A stretch of 11,855 nucleotides of DNA from Chitinophagaceae bacterium. GTDB lineage: Bacteria > Bacteroidota > Bacteroidia > Chitinophagales > Chitinophagaceae. The number at the start of each line of letters is the position of its first letter. Position 1 is the first letter of the stretch. The stretch spans positions 1-11,855 of the forward strand of contig JAEUVI010000332.1 in assembly GCA_016787105.1 (NCBI GenBank). Direction: 5' to 3'. A program made the translations under genes and the position numbers. The notes beneath the pieces are model-generated. The model was given only the letters and a program-made list of their open reading frames with translations, searched no databases and was not told the DNA's origin. Below, in pieces: positions 1 through 6,677 of this stretch.

Positions 1-1526
1 GTGCTGTATACGGGGTAGAAGCAATTACAATTACAGTAGAAATAAACTGGATGGCAACGGGCAAGGATTATATGCTCGTCGGACTGCCTGATAATGCTGT
101 AAAGGAAAGCTTACAACGTGTAGAAAGCACCATTAAAACAAATGGCTTTTCCATGCCGCGTACAAGGTTTGTAGTAAACCTTGCACCAGCGGATATTAAA
201 AAGAGCGGTACTGCTTTTGATTTACCGATAGCCGTTGGCTTACTTGGCGCAACTGAACAATTGAATAATCATGAAGCTTTATCAAAGTATGTTATCATGG
301 GTGAGCTGAGCCTTGATGGTGAAGTGCGATCCATTAAAGGAGCTTTACCGATTGCAATACAGGCAAGGAAAGAGGGTTTTAAAGGATTGATAGTACCAAA
401 AGTGAATGCAAAGGAAGCAGGTATGGTGAACAACCTGGATGTATATGGTGTTTCCAATATCAAAGAAGTAATTGATTTTTTTGAAAATGATGAGAAAGGT
501 ATTGAACCAACGGTTATCAATACAAGAGAAGAATTTTTTCATTCCCAGTATGACTTTGAAATTGATTTTGCAGATGTAAAGGGACAGGAAAATATAAAAC
601 GTGCGTTGGAGATTGCAGCAGCAGGTGGACATAATGCGATTTTAATCGGTCCACCCGGCGCAGGTAAAACAATGCTGGCAAAAAGAATTCCTACAATACT
701 GCCTCCGTTAAGTTTGCATGAAGCATTGGAAACAACAAAGATTCATTCGGTGGCAGGCAAGCTGCCGGAAAATTCGACGCTTGTTTCCAAACGGCCCTTT
801 CGATCGCCGCATCATACTATCAGCGACGTGGCATTGGTAGGCGGAGGCGGTACACCACAGCCTGGAGAAATTTCATTAGCGCATAACGGCGTGTTATTCC
901 TTGATGAATTACCGGAGTTTAAAAGAACAGTACTTGAAGTAATGCGCCAGCCGATGGAAGAAAGAAAAGTAACGATTTCACGTGCAAAAGTAGCGGTTGA
1001 TTTTCCTGCAAGTTTTATGTTGATTGCTTCGATGAATCCATGTCCATGCGGTTTCTACAATCACCCGGAGAGGGAATGCACTTGCCCCCCGGGAACAGTA
1101 CAGAAATATTTAAATAAGATTTCCGGGCCGTTATTAGATCGTATTGATCTGCATGTGGAAGTAACGCCTGTTGCATTCAGCGAATTGTCTGCAGTAAAGT
1201 CACAGCAAAATTCCGCAATGATCCGCGACCGTGTTATACTGGCAAGGGAACTGCAGGAAAAAAGATATAAAGAGCATCCGGGTGTGTATTGCAATGCGCA
1301 GATGAGCAGTAAGATGCTGAAAGAAATATGCGTTATTAACCAAACCGGGCAAAGCTTATTGAAAACAGCGATGGAGAAATTGAATTTATCTGCCCGTGCG
1401 TATGATCGTATTTTGAAGGTTGCAAGGACTATCGCCGATCTTGCGGCAAGTGATGATATAAAACCAGAGCATCTTGCAGAAGCTATTCAATACCGAAGCC
1501 TGGATAGAGAAGGTTGGGCGGGGTAA
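1..1526 (+). CDS. comM: ComM/YifB family Mg-chelatase-like AAA+ ATPase, 5' end cut off
   Basis: The reading frame is open from base 3, so the gene begins before the window. The visible AVYGVEAITI segment matches the usual YifB amino end, so only about 8-10 codons seem missing. The ATG at 51 is internal, because the Lon-protease-like N-terminal domain already starts upstream of it. Of 507 visible residues (numbered from base 3), Walker A GPPGAGKT is at 216-223, Walker B LFLDE around 298-302, the cysteine-rich NPCPCG and ECTCPPG motifs at 345-364, and a GPLLDRIDLHVEV sensor/arginine region follows. The last ~100 residues form the Mg-chelatase C-terminal domain. Family members are about 500-510 aa, so the 3' end is intact. 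In Vibrio, ComM is a hexameric helicase that promotes branch migration of incoming DNA during natural transformation. That role here is inferred from family only. No competence genes are visible nearby. Confidence 0.93.
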   Translation, partial: AVYGVEAITITVEINWMATGKDYMLVGLPDNAVKESLQRVESTIKTNGFSMPRTRFVVNLAPADIKKSGTAFDLPIAVGLLGATEQLNNHEALSKYVIMGELSLDGEVRSIKGALPIAIQARKEGFKGLIVPKVNAKEAGMVNNLDVYGVSNIKEVIDFFENDEKGIEPTVINTREEFFHSQYDFEIDFADVKGQENIKRALEIAAAGGHNAILIGPPGAGKTMLAKRIPTILPPLSLHEALETTKIHSVAGKLPENSTLVSKRPFRSPHHTISDVALVGGGGTPQPGEISLAHNGVLFLDELPEFKRTVLEVMRQPMEERKVTISRAKVAVDFPASFMLIASMNPCPCGFYNHPERECTCPPGTVQKYLNKISGPLLDRIDLHVEVTPVAFSELSAVKSQQNSAMIRDRVILARELQEKRYKEHPGVYCNAQMSSKMLKEICVINQTGQSLLKTAMEKLNLSARAYDRILKVARTIADLAASDDIKPEHLAEAIQYRSLDREGWAG

Positions 1527-1667
1527 AATGTTGCTGGTTGCTTATTTCAGGTTACTGGTCAGGTCGTTTAACCTCGTAATATTATTACTGGTATTAAAAT
1601 CAGAAACAATAATTACTCATTACCTGTTTTCCTGACAATCCTATCTGCAAACTTTTCAACTAAACTT

Positions 1668-1675
1668 TATCTTTA
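1668..1675 (+). promoter_or_regulatory. Possible -7 element before the FabK/NMO-like gene
   Basis: TATCTTTA matches the Bacteroidota -7 consensus TAnnTTTG at 7 of 8 positions and lies 37 bases before the ATG at 1713. No convincing TTTG or TTG is found 19-20 bases upstream, so this is weak. The 186-base gap between comM and this gene shows no terminator, so some read-through is possible. Confidence 0.25.
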
Positions 1676-1712
1676 CTCCCAACTCCACACTTATTACTAA
1701 CGACTCACAACT

Positions 1713-2666
1713 ATGAACGGCTTCAGCAATCGCATCACAAAATTGTTCGGTATACAATATCCCATCATACAGGCGGGCATGATATGGGCGAGTGGCTGGC
1801 GTTTAGTGAGTGCGGTAAGTAATGCAGGAGGATTAGGGATAATTGGTGCGGGTTCTATGTATCCCGATGTTTTGCGGGAGCATATACGAAAATGTAAAGC
1901 AGCTACCAGTTTGCCATTCGGGGTGAACCTTCCTTTATTATATGCCGATATTGATAAGCACATACAGATAATAATTGAAGAAGGAGTAAGGATTGTTTTT
2001 ACCAGTGCAGGCAATCCCAAAACATGGACCGGCATCCTGAAAGAAAAGGGAATTACAGTTGTGCATGTTGTGAGTAGCAGCAAATTTGCCCGTAAGTCAG
2101 AAGAGGCCGGATGTGATGCCATAGTAGCTGAAGGTTTTGAAGCAGGAGGACACAATGGTAGAGAGGAAACAACAACAAGGGTATTGATTCCTGCAGTTGT
2201 AGATGCTGTAAAAATTCCGGTGATAGCGGCAGGTGGTATTGCTACCGGCAGGCAGATGCTGGCTGCAATGGTAATGGGCGCTGAAGGGGTGCAGATGGGC
2301 AGCCGCTTTGTGGCGAGTGAGGAAGCCTCGTCTCATATTAATTTCAAGAACGCGGTTATCAATGCAGCGGAAGGTGATACAATGTTGTCAATGAAGCAAC
2401 TGACCGCTGTGCGGTTGCTGAAAAATAAATTTTTTAAACAGGTGCAGGAGGCCGAACAACGGGCTGCATCAGCAGACGAAATGCGGGCACTTTTGGGAAG
2501 AGCAAGGGCAAAAAAGGGAATGTTCGAAGGAGATTTGGAAGAAGGAGAACTGGAGATAGGACAGGTAAGTGCATCTTTGGATAGTATTTTGCCCGCCGGC
2601 GATATCGTAAAAAATGTGTGGCATGAGTTCAGCACAGCCTTACAGAATCCAGTAAAAAAGATATAA
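1713..2666 (+). CDS. FMN-dependent oxidoreductase of the FabK / nitronate monooxygenase family
   Basis: A 317-residue TIM-barrel flavoprotein, close to the usual family length. The N-terminal RITKLFGIQYPIIQAGM strand and AVSNAGGLGIIGAG loop are typical of the group. The conserved EAGGHNG sits at residues 143-149, with His147 at the position of the catalytic histidine of FabK and class I nitronate monooxygenases. AAGGIATG (172-179) and GAEGVQMGSRFV form the phosphate-binding part of the FMN site. Family members either reduce enoyl-ACP in fatty acid synthesis (FabK) or oxidise nitronates. The sequence alone does not settle which, though the overall pattern, including a C-terminal EIGQVSASL region, resembles FabK. 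No other fatty acid genes are adjacent. The protein is cytoplasmic (no signal peptide). The start at 1713 gives the expected amino end, and no Shine-Dalgarno is present, as is common in this phylum. Confidence 0.88.
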   Translation: MNGFSNRITKLFGIQYPIIQAGMIWASGWRLVSAVSNAGGLGIIGAGSMYPDVLREHIRKCKAATSLPFGVNLPLLYADIDKHIQIIIEEGVRIVFTSAGNPKTWTGILKEKGITVVHVVSSSKFARKSEEAGCDAIVAEGFEAGGHNGREETTTRVLIPAVVDAVKIPVIAAGGIATGRQMLAAMVMGAEGVQMGSRFVASEEASSHINFKNAVINAAEGDTMLSMKQLTAVRLLKNKFFKQVQEAEQRAASADEMRALLGRARAKKGMFEGDLEEGELEIGQVSASLDSILPAGDIVKNVWHEFSTALQNPVKKI

Positions 2667-2722
2667 TTTTAAAATTGAAAAAGGTGATAGCCAAACTGTT
2701 GAGGAAAGAATTAGCCATGTAA

Positions 2723-2739
2723 AGCTTGCCATACAAGCT
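2723..2739 (+). other. Small hairpin in the leader of the secreted CarboxypepD_reg-like gene
   Basis: AGCTTG and CAAGCT form a perfect 6-bp stem around a 5-base loop (CCATA), ending 15 bases before the ATG at 2755. There is no T-run, so it is not a terminator. It could shape the mRNA leader or be chance. Confidence 0.3.
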
Positions 2740-2754
2740 GCAAACCAACGTCAC

Positions 2755-3165
2755 ATGAAATCTAAATTATTGCTGCTTACAATTATTACCCTGCTGGGTT
2801 TTGGTATAGTCGCCCATGCAGAAGGTACATTCAAAGTTTCCCCTCCCGGTGATAATAAGAAGAATGATATTAATGGTGCTGTAAGCGCATCTGAAAATAA
2901 AAAACCGGTGAAGGAAGTAAACGTTACCGCGTATCTTTTATCAAAAAAGGAAAAATCAGTTCTTACTGATGAAAGTGGTAATTACGCGTTTGATGATTTA
3001 AAACCCGGTACATATAAGTTTGTATTTGAAAAAATCGGTTTTAAGAAAGTGGTAAAAGATAAAGTTATTATCAAAACAGATGAAGCTTTTCAAATGAATA
3101 TAGAAATGGTAGAATCGCATGATTTTGAACTGGTGCCTACACCTACCCATTTTTCAGATTTTTAA
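2755..3165 (+). CDS. Small secreted protein with one carboxypeptidase-regulatory-like beta-sandwich domain
   Basis: 136 residues. Residues 1-22 are a clear Sec signal peptide: lysine at 2 and 4, a Leu/Ile-rich core, and an AHA cleavage motif before Glu23. From about 38 to 118 the chain follows the CarboxypepD_reg-like pattern: a first strand (DINGAVSA), a KPVKEVNVTAYL strand, a TDESGNYAFDDLKPGTY turn, then FEKIGFKKVV. This fold is a 7-stranded transthyretin-like sandwich usually found at the N-terminus of TonB-dependent receptors or other surface proteins in Bacteroidota. Here it stands alone, with no plug, barrel, lipobox or sorting domain. It probably acts in the periplasm, but its partner is unknown. 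It may be read with the gene 88 bases upstream, and it is followed at once by a strong terminator. Confidence 0.8.
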   Translation: MKSKLLLLTIITLLGFGIVAHAEGTFKVSPPGDNKKNDINGAVSASENKKPVKEVNVTAYLLSKKEKSVLTDESGNYAFDDLKPGTYKFVFEKIGFKKVVKDKVIIKTDEAFQMNIEMVESHDFELVPTPTHFSDF

Positions 3166-3187
3166 TTGTTGCTTTTTATAACAACAG

Positions 3188-3222
3188 AAGAGGCTGTCTT
3201 TACGGAGACAGCCTCTTTTTTT
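3188..3222 (+). terminator. Rho-independent terminator between two convergent genes
   Basis: A perfect 12-bp stem (AAGAGGCTGTCT with AGACAGCCTCTT) closes a 6-base loop, TTACGG, and runs into a tract of seven Ts. It lies 22 bases after the stop of the secreted protein gene. It can also form on the minus strand downstream of the coiled-coil gene ending at 3249, but the T-run there is poor, so it mainly serves the plus strand. Confidence 0.88.
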
Positions 3223-3248
3223 CATGGCTACATGCGGCAGGCATTGAC

Positions 3249-4019
3249 TCATTCAGTATCGTCATCATTGTCAATATTGAAATCGTCGTCTGTCTTTTCA
3301 ATAGTTAAGGTTTTATGTTTTTCAAGAAAGTTGCGGTATTTGTTATACACTTCAGCAGGTTGTGTTTTGCCGTTGATGATTAACTCCCCGTTTTTATGCT
3401 TAATGCTATAACCTTCTTTTTTATTGATTAAGCCATCTTTTTCCAGCCCTTCTGTAAATGATTTGTATTCTTTTATTTCAATCTTTGCTTTTTCAACTTC
3501 TATTTTCGCTTTGGCCAGTTCTTTTTCTATCTCAGGTTTTATTTTTTTCATTTCTTTTTCGAGATCCTTCATTTCAACTTTTATCTTTTCAAAATCCGTC
3601 TCCTTTATTTTATCTATAGATTCATTTAATTCCACTTTAATTTTATTCCAATCCACTTCCTTCAGCGAAGCTTCTACATCTGCTTTTATTTTTTCAACAT
3701 CTATTCCTTTCAATGCTTTTTCAATTTCAATTTTTGCGTTGGCCAGTCCTTTATCTATTTCAGGCTTAATCTTCTCAAGCTCTTCATTTAAATTTTTTAA
3801 GTCAATTTCAATATTGACCTTTTCCATTTCTTCGAGCACCTCGTCCAAATCGCGGATTTTGCGTGGCTCTTTCTTTTTGGGAATAGTATCCGTTTTTACT
3901 TTCTGATAGGGGAATTTCTGTTTATTTTCTTTTTGTTGCCATGCGAGGAGTGTGACAGAGATAATGGCCACGAATGCAATCAGCAGTATGCGGCCTGTAG
4001 TGAATAAGCCTGGTTTCAT
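3249..4019 (-). CDS. Single-pass envelope protein with long Lys/Glu-rich coiled coil and internal repeats
   Basis: 256 residues, function not recognised. A hydrophobic segment at about 8-27, preceded by few charges, looks like an uncleaved signal anchor, so the rest is probably periplasmic. A basic linker (28-54) leads to a charged helical region (55-185) rich in K, E, I and D that should form a coiled coil. It contains near-duplicate blocks at 82-102 and 158-178 (16 of 21 identical, 76 residues apart). Between them are three units of the form D-x-x-K-I-K (107, 123, 142). A more globular end follows, with YSIKHKNGELIINGK at 204-218 and PAEVYNKYRNFLEKH at 221-235. The tail is acidic, ending DDDFNIDNDDDTE. 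Similar C-terminal sequence occurs, as far as I recall, in unnamed Bacteroidota proteins. The gene has its own promoter candidate at 4092-4099 and a dyad in it. Confidence 0.75.
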   Translation of the reverse strand: MKPGLFTTGRILLIAFVAIISVTLLAWQQKENKQKFPYQKVKTDTIPKKKEPRKIRDLDEVLEEMEKVNIEIDLKNLNEELEKIKPEIDKGLANAKIEIEKALKGIDVEKIKADVEASLKEVDWNKIKVELNESIDKIKETDFEKIKVEMKDLEKEMKKIKPEIEKELAKAKIEVEKAKIEIKEYKSFTEGLEKDGLINKKEGYSIKHKNGELIINGKTQPAEVYNKYRNFLEKHKTLTIEKTDDDFNIDNDDDTE

Positions 4020-4091
4020 GTTTTTAATTTTTACGCCTGCAATTAGCGGGCTGGTTTAAGGTGATTTTGTTTTTCACGAATGTCTTCGTAT

Positions 4092-4099
4092 CAAATATA
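4092..4099 (-). promoter_or_regulatory. Candidate promoter -7 element for the coiled-coil gene
   Basis: Read on the minus strand this is TATATTTG, an exact match to the Bacteroidota TAnnTTTG -7 consensus. It lies 72 bases before the ATG, which leaves a leader of about 65 bases. Only a T-rich stretch, not a clean TTTG, is present 19-23 bases upstream. Confidence 0.5.
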
Positions 4100-4114
4100 C
4101 GATTGATTTCGTAT
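4097..4114. promoter_or_regulatory. Possible operator dyad in the coiled-coil gene promoter
   Basis: ATACGA-N6-TCGTAT is a perfect 6-bp inverted repeat just upstream of, and overlapping, the -7 element at 4092-4099. A further CGTAT at 4087-4091 makes a second dyad, CGTAT-N5-ATACG, sharing the middle arm. The location between the -33 and -7 regions is where a repressor or activator dimer could bind. The binding protein is unknown. Confidence 0.35.
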
Positions 4115-4205
4115 TTAAAAAATGCTTTTCAGGCTTAAGGGAAATTTTAACAGATGCGAGAGAGTAGGGAGTTGAAGGTTAGGAGTGCAAAGTAAGTCAT
4201 ATTTA

Positions 4206-4229
4206 GTGTAGAGTATTTAGTACTTACAC
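4206..4229 (-). terminator. Weak hairpin downstream of the ABC permease gene
   Basis: A stem of GTGTA/TACAC continues, after one bulged G, as AGTA/TACT around a 5-base loop. It sits 31 bases past the stop of the permease gene, in the 240-base gap before the coiled-coil gene. No T-run follows on the minus strand, so termination here is uncertain. The rest of the gap (4020-4205) holds the promoter and dyad listed separately. Confidence 0.25.
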
Positions 4230-4259
4230 TTGCAACCGGTTTTACTTTTTATTTTTTAC

Positions 4260-5546
4260 TTACGACCGGCGTAGCATCCATTTTATCATTTCCTTCCAGG
4301 TTATTTTCTTACCATATAATAATATACCGGTGCGGTAAATTTTGGCGGTAAGCCAGGTAAAGAATAAGAACCCGAGAATAAGTAATATCATGGAAGTAAC
4401 CAATTGCCAGGCAGGAACATCAAAACATATACGTGCCATCATTACAATCGGCGAGGTAAGGGGAAACATACTGCCAAAAATGGCAAGGCCACTGTTAGGA
4501 TCGGTTATCGCCTTGGTCATAATTACAAAGCCAAGTATTATCGGCATCATTATGGGAAATACCAATTGTTGCGCTTCCTGTTGATCCTCGCTGATAACGC
4601 TACCAATGGCCGCGAACAGAGACGCATACATGAGATAACCACCAATAAAATAAAAAACAAAACAGAAAAGAATCAATCCGATTGGTAAGGACGATAAGGA
4701 GTTTGTTATGTTAGCCAGCATGCCCGGTGTGGCAGCCTGAGAAGAGGCAGCTGTTTGTGCCTGCTCCATCAGCGACGGAAAAATAGTAGGCAAAACGGTC
4801 ATAAGCAGAAAAATCAGCACAAACCATATAGCAAACTGTGTGATGCCGACCAGCCCAATGCCAATAATTTTACCAAGCATTAACTGGAAAGGTTTTACTG
4901 AACTAATGATTACTTCAGCTATGCGGCTGATTTTTTCTTCCATTACGCCGCGCATCACCATTGTACCATAAATCATCAGTATCATATAAATGAGTACTCC
5001 GCAAACCGTTGCTACAATTGTCGCGGCTGTAGTAGAACTTTCCTTACCGGAATCAAGCGGGTTAGTGATAGTTATATCTGAGTTGATAGATTTGAATTGA
5101 TCAGCTTTGATATTGGCGGCTTCCATGCGCTTAGCCTCAAGGGCATTATTGACAGCCCTTTCCACTTTCGATTTGGTAGTAATACCCAGGCTCGCTTCGC
5201 TATGGATATTGATACCTTTCGGATCGTTGATATCTATCTTTGGGATATATAGAAAGTAGTTATACCCGGCTTTCTTGTACTTAGTTTTATACCCTTGCTC
5301 AGTATCACCAGTTACAAAGTCGTACTGAATATTCTTGTCTGTGCTTTCAAGCTTACCACCGAAAAGATTGGCATCGTCTATCACCGCGATTTTCGCGGTT
5401 TCCGAACTATCGCTTATCTGCACAGCAAGTATAGCCGCGTAAAAGCCAATAATAATCAGCGGTACGAGTATCGTAGTAATCAGGAAAGATTTTTTCTTCA
5501 CTCTTGTCAGGTACTCACGTTGTATAACCAGCCATATCTTGTTCAT
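4260..5546 (-). CDS. ABC-2 type exporter permease, NatB-like
   Basis: 428 residues. The N-terminal IWLVIQREYLTRVKKKSFL followed by a membrane helix (21-43) is typical of NatB/ABC-2 permeases. A soluble loop (about 44-172) lies outside the membrane. Then come helices near 174-197, 225-252, 288-312, 327-344, 352-371 and 382-404. The family hallmark EEKISRIAEVIISSVKPFQLMLGK is seen from about 203 to 226. The protein would form the membrane half of an exporter with the ATPase encoded just upstream; only 9 bases separate that stop from this ATG, so translation is probably coupled. In Bacillus, NatAB exports sodium, but related pairs in Bacteroidota have no established substrate, so none is assigned. 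The first helix and the large loop suggest a membrane topology with the loop outside. Confidence 0.9.
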   Translation of the reverse strand: MNKIWLVIQREYLTRVKKKSFLITTILVPLIIIGFYAAILAVQISDSSETAKIAVIDDANLFGGKLESTDKNIQYDFVTGDTEQGYKTKYKKAGYNYFLYIPKIDINDPKGINIHSEASLGITTKSKVERAVNNALEAKRMEAANIKADQFKSINSDITITNPLDSGKESSTTAATIVATVCGVLIYMILMIYGTMVMRGVMEEKISRIAEVIISSVKPFQLMLGKIIGIGLVGITQFAIWFVLIFLLMTVLPTIFPSLMEQAQTAASSQAATPGMLANITNSLSSLPIGLILFCFVFYFIGGYLMYASLFAAIGSVISEDQQEAQQLVFPIMMPIILGFVIMTKAITDPNSGLAIFGSMFPLTSPIVMMARICFDVPAWQLVTSMILLILGFLFFTWLTAKIYRTGILLYGKKITWKEMIKWMLRRS

Positions 5547-5555
5547 AAAATATTA

Positions 5556-6500
5556 TTAAGCAGTTACAGGTTGAAATTGGCGGGCAGCCGGTGTGCCTTC
5601 TACCAGTTTTATAAAAATATCATTCAGAGAAGGCAGTATTTCATTAAATGATTCTATAGCCAGTCCTTTATTAATAAAATACTGCAACACATCATTGTTG
5701 GAAAAATCCTTGTCGCGGCGGATAACCAGTTCTTTTTCCTTTTTATCCTTTACTTCAAAAAGATGAATAGCGAGGTGCTCTGGCAATATGGGATTATTAA
5801 ACCGGATGCGGAACAGGTTTTCTTTAAAATCCTGTTTTACCTGGGGTACTGTTCCGTCCAGTATTTTCTGTCCTTTATTTACCAGTATTATATGATCGCA
5901 TATTTCTTCTACCTGCTCCATACGGTGTGTACTGAAAATAATGGTAGATCCTTTTTTTGCGAGCTTATATATTTCTTCTTTTATCAGGTTGGAGTTTACC
6001 GGGTCAAGTCCGCTGAACGGCTCATCGAGTATGATAAGTTTGGGTTCGTGTAATACAGTTGTTACAAACTGTAATTTCTGGCTCATACCTTTTGAAAGAT
6101 CTTCTACTTTTTTATTCCACCAGCTCTGCATTTCAAATTTTACAAACCATTCTTTGATGCTCGCCATTGCATCTGCCTTGCTCAATCCTTTTAATCTTGC
6201 GAGGTACAATGCCTGCTCGCCGATTTTCATTTTTTTGTACAGCCCTCTTTCTTCAGGCATGTAGCCGATATGTACGATATCGTTGAGTGGGTCAAATTCT
6301 TTTCCGTCAAACATGATTTTTCCTTCATCCGGGAAAAATATGCCGGTAATCATACGCAGCAAGGTCGTTTTGCCGGCGCCATTGGGGCCAAGCAATCCGA
6401 ATATGTTGCCTTTTTCTAAAGAGAAACTGATATCATCTACCGCTTTTTGCGTAGCATAATATTTTTTAAGGTTGTGCAGTTCCAAAAGAGCCATATCCAT
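5556..6500 (-). CDS. ABC transporter ATP-binding protein, NatA-like
   Basis: 314 residues with a complete nucleotide-binding domain: Walker A GPNGAGKTT (38-46), signature LSKGMSQK (135-142), Walker B LIILDEP (155-161), D-loop SGLD (163-166) and H-loop His192. The Q-loop reads YMPEERGLY (80-88), so glutamate stands where glutamine is usual, as is common in NatA-type proteins. A C-terminal domain of about 90 residues (DUF4162-like) follows. It powers the permease encoded 9 bases downstream, so the two genes form an operon. The ATG at 6500 gives MDMALLELHNLKKYY; Met3 at 6494 is an equally good start and fits family amino ends better. The gene diverges from the PLC/nuclease-like gene, sharing a 177-base intergenic region. 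Confidence 0.93.
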   Translation of the reverse strand: MDMALLELHNLKKYYATQKAVDDISFSLEKGNIFGLLGPNGAGKTTLLRMITGIFFPDEGKIMFDGKEFDPLNDIVHIGYMPEERGLYKKMKIGEQALYLARLKGLSKADAMASIKEWFVKFEMQSWWNKKVEDLSKGMSQKLQFVTTVLHEPKLIILDEPFSGLDPVNSNLIKEEIYKLAKKGSTIIFSTHRMEQVEEICDHIILVNKGQKILDGTVPQVKQDFKENLFRIRFNNPILPEHLAIHLFEVKDKKEKELVIRRDKDFSNNDVLQYFINKGLAIESFNEILPSLNDIFIKLVEGTPAARQFQPVTA

Positions 6501-6622
6501 AGAATTAATCCGTAAATATAAGTACTATAAAATTTAAAGCCCACAATCCTTCGTCACACGTAAAAGGTTTGTCGTACCGAAAAAGATAATGTTACAAAAA
6601 GCGTCAAAACTTATAAAGGATA

Positions 6623-6652
6623 TTGCGGGCTTGTTTTTTTCTTGCAACTTCG
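6623..6652 (+). promoter_or_regulatory. Candidate promoter of the PLC/nuclease-like gene
   Basis: TTG at 6623-6625, a 19-base spacer, then CAACTTCG at 6645-6652 fits the Bacteroidota TTTG-N19-TAnnTTTG layout, with two substitutions in the conserved positions of -7 (C for T, C for T). Transcription would start near 6658, about 20 bases before the ATG at 6678. This makes a start codon at 6642 impossible if the promoter is right. Confidence 0.4.
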
Positions 6653-6677
6653 CAGCAGCTATCCACGAATTATTATT

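Noticed and set aside
51..53. ATG at 51 as the start of the ComM/YifB gene
   Set aside because: The frame is open back to base 3 and encodes the conserved family amino end (AVYGVEAITI), so the true start is outside the window.
1576..1588. GTAATA-T-TATTAC inverted repeat after comM
   Set aside because: It has a one-base centre that cannot form a hairpin loop as such, is all AT-rich, and has no T-run, so I do not call a terminator.
1697..2155. 152-residue minus-strand open frame
   Set aside because: It lies wholly antisense to the FabK/NMO-like gene, which has strong family motifs. The minus frame shows none.
2675..2722. 15-residue mini-frame from a TTG, giving a basic amphipathic peptide
   Set aside because: No ribosome site or conserved feature supports it, and short frames like this are common by chance.
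3166..3411. 81-residue plus-strand open frame after the secreted protein
   Set aside because: It has no ATG context, runs through the strong terminator and overlaps the coiled-coil gene in antisense.
3424..3906. 160-residue plus-strand open frame, rich in Ser and Phe
   Set aside because: It is the antisense shadow of the Lys/Glu-rich coiled coil; AAA/GAA codons read backwards as TTT/TTC. The minus frame has an anchor, a promoter and a full-length start.
4260..6500. ABC pair as a named sodium or antibiotic exporter
   Set aside because: The motifs define the NatA/NatB-like class only. Nothing in the sequence or neighbours identifies the substrate.
6642..6677. TTG at 6642 as start of the PLC/nuclease-like gene
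   Set aside because: It adds 12 polar residues before a clean MKK signal peptide and overlaps the candidate -7 element. The ATG at 6678 fits better.
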